The translations under genes and the position numbers were made by a program. This document shows positions 62,554-64,000 of a DNA stretch of 64,000 bases, in pieces; position 1 is the stretch's first letter; each line of letters opens with the position of its first letter. This stretch comes from an uncultured Tenacibaculum sp. (GTDB lineage: Bacteria; Bacteroidota; Bacteroidia; Flavobacteriales; Flavobacteriaceae). The notes below the pieces were generated by a model, which saw only the letters and a list, made by a program, of their open reading frames with translations, was not told where the DNA came from and did not search any database. The stretch lies in the NCBI RefSeq assembly GCF_947499065.1, contig NZ_CANMMT010000009.1, positions 1 through 64,000 of the forward strand. The letters are read 5' to 3'.

Positions 62554-64000
62554 TTAGTTTCTTAATGGTTTACCAGTTTTTAACATGTGTTGAATACGCT
62601 CTAACGTTTTACGTTCTGTCGCTAAGCTTAAGAATGCTTCACGTTCAAGGTTTAATAAATACTGTTCAGAAACTTTTGTTGGTTCTGATAAATCTCCACC
62701 AGCCATTACATAGGCTAATTTGTTTGCAATCTTTTGATCGTGCTCTGATATAAATCTACTTGCTTGCATAGAATCTGTAGCTACTAAAAATGCACCTAAT
62801 GCTTGCTTTCCAAGTACTAATACATCATCTTTACGAGCAGCAGGTTGTGTATATCCAGCCTCAGCTAGTAACAATGCATGTTTCTTAGCTTCTGCAATTT
62901 GACGATCTCTATTTACAACAACTACATCTTTACCTTTTTCTAATAAACCTAAATCGAAAGCTTCATATGCTGAAGTTCCTACTTTAGCCATACCAATAGT
63001 TAAGAAATACTCTTGTAATACATTTAATTGTACATCTCCTTTACGGAAAGTGTCAGAGGCACGTAATGCCATTTCCTTAGAACCACCTCCACCAGGGATA
63101 ACTCCAACTCCAAATTCTACTAACCCCATATAAGTTTCAGCAGCAGCAACAACTTTATCAGCGTGTAATGATAATTCACATCCACCACCTAAAGCCATAC
63201 CATGAGGAGCAGCAACTGTAGGAATTGCAGAATAACGCATACGCATCATAGTATCTTGGAAATACTTGATAGCCATATTTAATTCGTCATATTCTTGCTC
63301 TACAGCCATCATAAAAATCATTCCAATATTAGCACCAACAGAGAAGTTTGCTCCTTGGTTACCAATTACTAATCCTTGGAAGTCTTTTTCAGCTAAATCA
63401 ACTGCTTTGTTTAATCCCGCTAAAACATCTCCACCAATAGTGTTCATTTTAGATTGGAATTCACAGTTTAAGATACCATCTCCTAAATCTTCAATAACAA
63501 CTCCTGAGTTTTTAAATACCTCATTTGTTTTACGAATATTATCTAAGATGATGAATGAATCTTGACCTGGTTTTTTAGTTTGAGCTTTTGCAGTTACATC
63601 ATAGTAATAAGTAGCTCCTTCTTTAACTGTATAGAAAGATTTAGATCCTTTTGCAAGCATTTCAGTAACCCAAGCAGCTGGCTCTTTTCCTTCAGCTTTC
63701 ATTAATTCGATACCTTTTTCTACACCTACAGCATCCCAAATTTCGAAAGGTCCATTTTCCCATCCGAAACCAGCTTTCATGGCATCGTCAATTTTATATA
63801 AATCGTCAGAGATTTCTGGAATTCTATTTTGAACGTATGCAAACATTGCTGCAAAGTTCTTACGGTAAAATTCACCCGCTTTATCTTTTCCACCAACTAA
63901 TACTTTAAAACGATCAATTGGTTTATCTATAGTTTTTGTTAATTCTAACGTAGCAAACTTCGCACGTTTTTTAGCACGATATTCCATCGTATCTAAATCT
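62554..64000 (-). CDS. 3-hydroxyacyl-CoA dehydrogenase / enoyl-CoA hydratase fusion, 5' end outside window
   Basis: The frame is open through the window edge, so this is the C-terminal part of an ~800-residue FadB/FadN-type protein. Visible are the last part of the 3HCDH C-terminal domain (FYRKNFAAMFAYVQNRIPEI, GFGWENGPFEIWDAVG) and an enoyl-CoA hydratase domain (GANFSVGANIGMIFM, HGMALGGGCELSLHAD, EFGVGVIPGGGGSKEMA). It works with the thiolase and dehydrogenase downstream. ATG 63987 is internal, not the start. Confidence 0.92.
   Translation of the reverse strand, partial: DLDTMEYRAKKRAKFATLELTKTIDKPIDRFKVLVGGKDKAGEFYRKNFAAMFAYVQNRIPEISDDLYKIDDAMKAGFGWENGPFEIWDAVGVEKGIELMKAEGKEPAAWVTEMLAKGSKSFYTVKEGATYYYDVTAKAQTKKPGQDSFIILDNIRKTNEVFKNSGVVIEDLGDGILNCEFQSKMNTIGGDVLAGLNKAVDLAEKDFQGLVIGNQGANFSVGANIGMIFMMAVEQEYDELNMAIKYFQDTMMRMRYSAIPTVAAPHGMALGGGCELSLHADKVVAAAETYMGLVEFGVGVIPGGGGSKEMALRASDTFRKGDVQLNVLQEYFLTIGMAKVGTSAYEAFDLGLLEKGKDVVVVNRDRQIAEAKKHALLLAEAGYTQPAARKDDVLVLGKQALGAFLVATDSMQASRFISEHDQKIANKLAYVMAGGDLSEPTKVSEQYLLNLEREAFLSLATERKTLERIQHMLKTGKPLRN

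Overview
The window looks like chromosome of a low-GC marine member of the Flavobacteriaceae, with a Tenacibaculum-like gene content. Evidence: a type IX secretion (T9SS) type B-sorted adhesin next to a PorP/SprF protein, Bacteroidetes-type promoters (TTG-N18-TAnnTTTG), BT_3928, DUF4293 and DUF1599 family genes, a Rho with a large charged insertion, and two tRNA-Pro genes. No phage, CRISPR array or complete insertion sequence was seen. The assignment rests on protein family recognition by eye; no database search was run.

Layout. 1-3.6 kb: 3' part of a repetitive surface adhesin (four exact 372-bp units plus a T9SS sorting domain) and its SprF-like partner. 3.7-16.3 kb: lipoproteins, tRNA-Pro(GGG), and housekeeping genes (crcB, folP, cdaA, an MsbA-like ABC exporter, truA, a phosphodiesterase). 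16.2-19.7 kb: a NarL/DegU-type two-component system with a lipoprotein gene and unusual G-tract repeats. 19.8-25.8 kb: DUF4293, rho and small enzymes. 25.8-41.3 kb: an RND tripartite pump, an exported double methyltransferase, a permease/TonB-receptor operon and an AraC regulator with a thioredoxin-reductase-like flavoprotein and a second methyltransferase. Shared upstream motifs suggest these promoters may be controlled together. 41.4-45.2 kb: a metal or metalloid cluster (flavin monooxygenase, MerP-like, MerT-like, ArsP/YraQ-type permease, thioredoxin-like protein, SigZ sigma factor).

45.4-51.5 kb: a phosphatase-like gene, then a five-gene cassette (PLP decarboxylase, AraC-OGT fusion, stand-alone Ada zinc domain, Tag glycosylase, AlkB-like dioxygenase), then tRNA-Pro(TGG). 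The cassette is bracketed by an 83-bp perfect direct repeat made of the phosphatase 3' end and its terminator. This suggests an alkylation-damage repair module that entered or rearranged at the phosphatase/tRNA boundary. 51.7-59.3 kb: trxB, a membrane-anchored serine-hydrolase-like protein lacking the usual SxxK motif, a LytTR regulator, a truncated second serine hydrolase, a cupin, a CPBP protease, a membrane AraC regulator and a small formylglycine-generating-enzyme-like lipoprotein. 59.4-64 kb: a fatty-acid beta-oxidation operon (acyl-CoA dehydrogenase, thiolase, and the end of a FadB/FadN-type fusion that runs off the window).

Most transcription units end in clear intrinsic terminators, listed individually. 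The candidates most worth following are the repeat-flanked alkylation repair cassette with its split Ada, and the possible AraC-controlled detoxification regulon with a dithiol-oxidase-like flavoprotein and methyltransferases.
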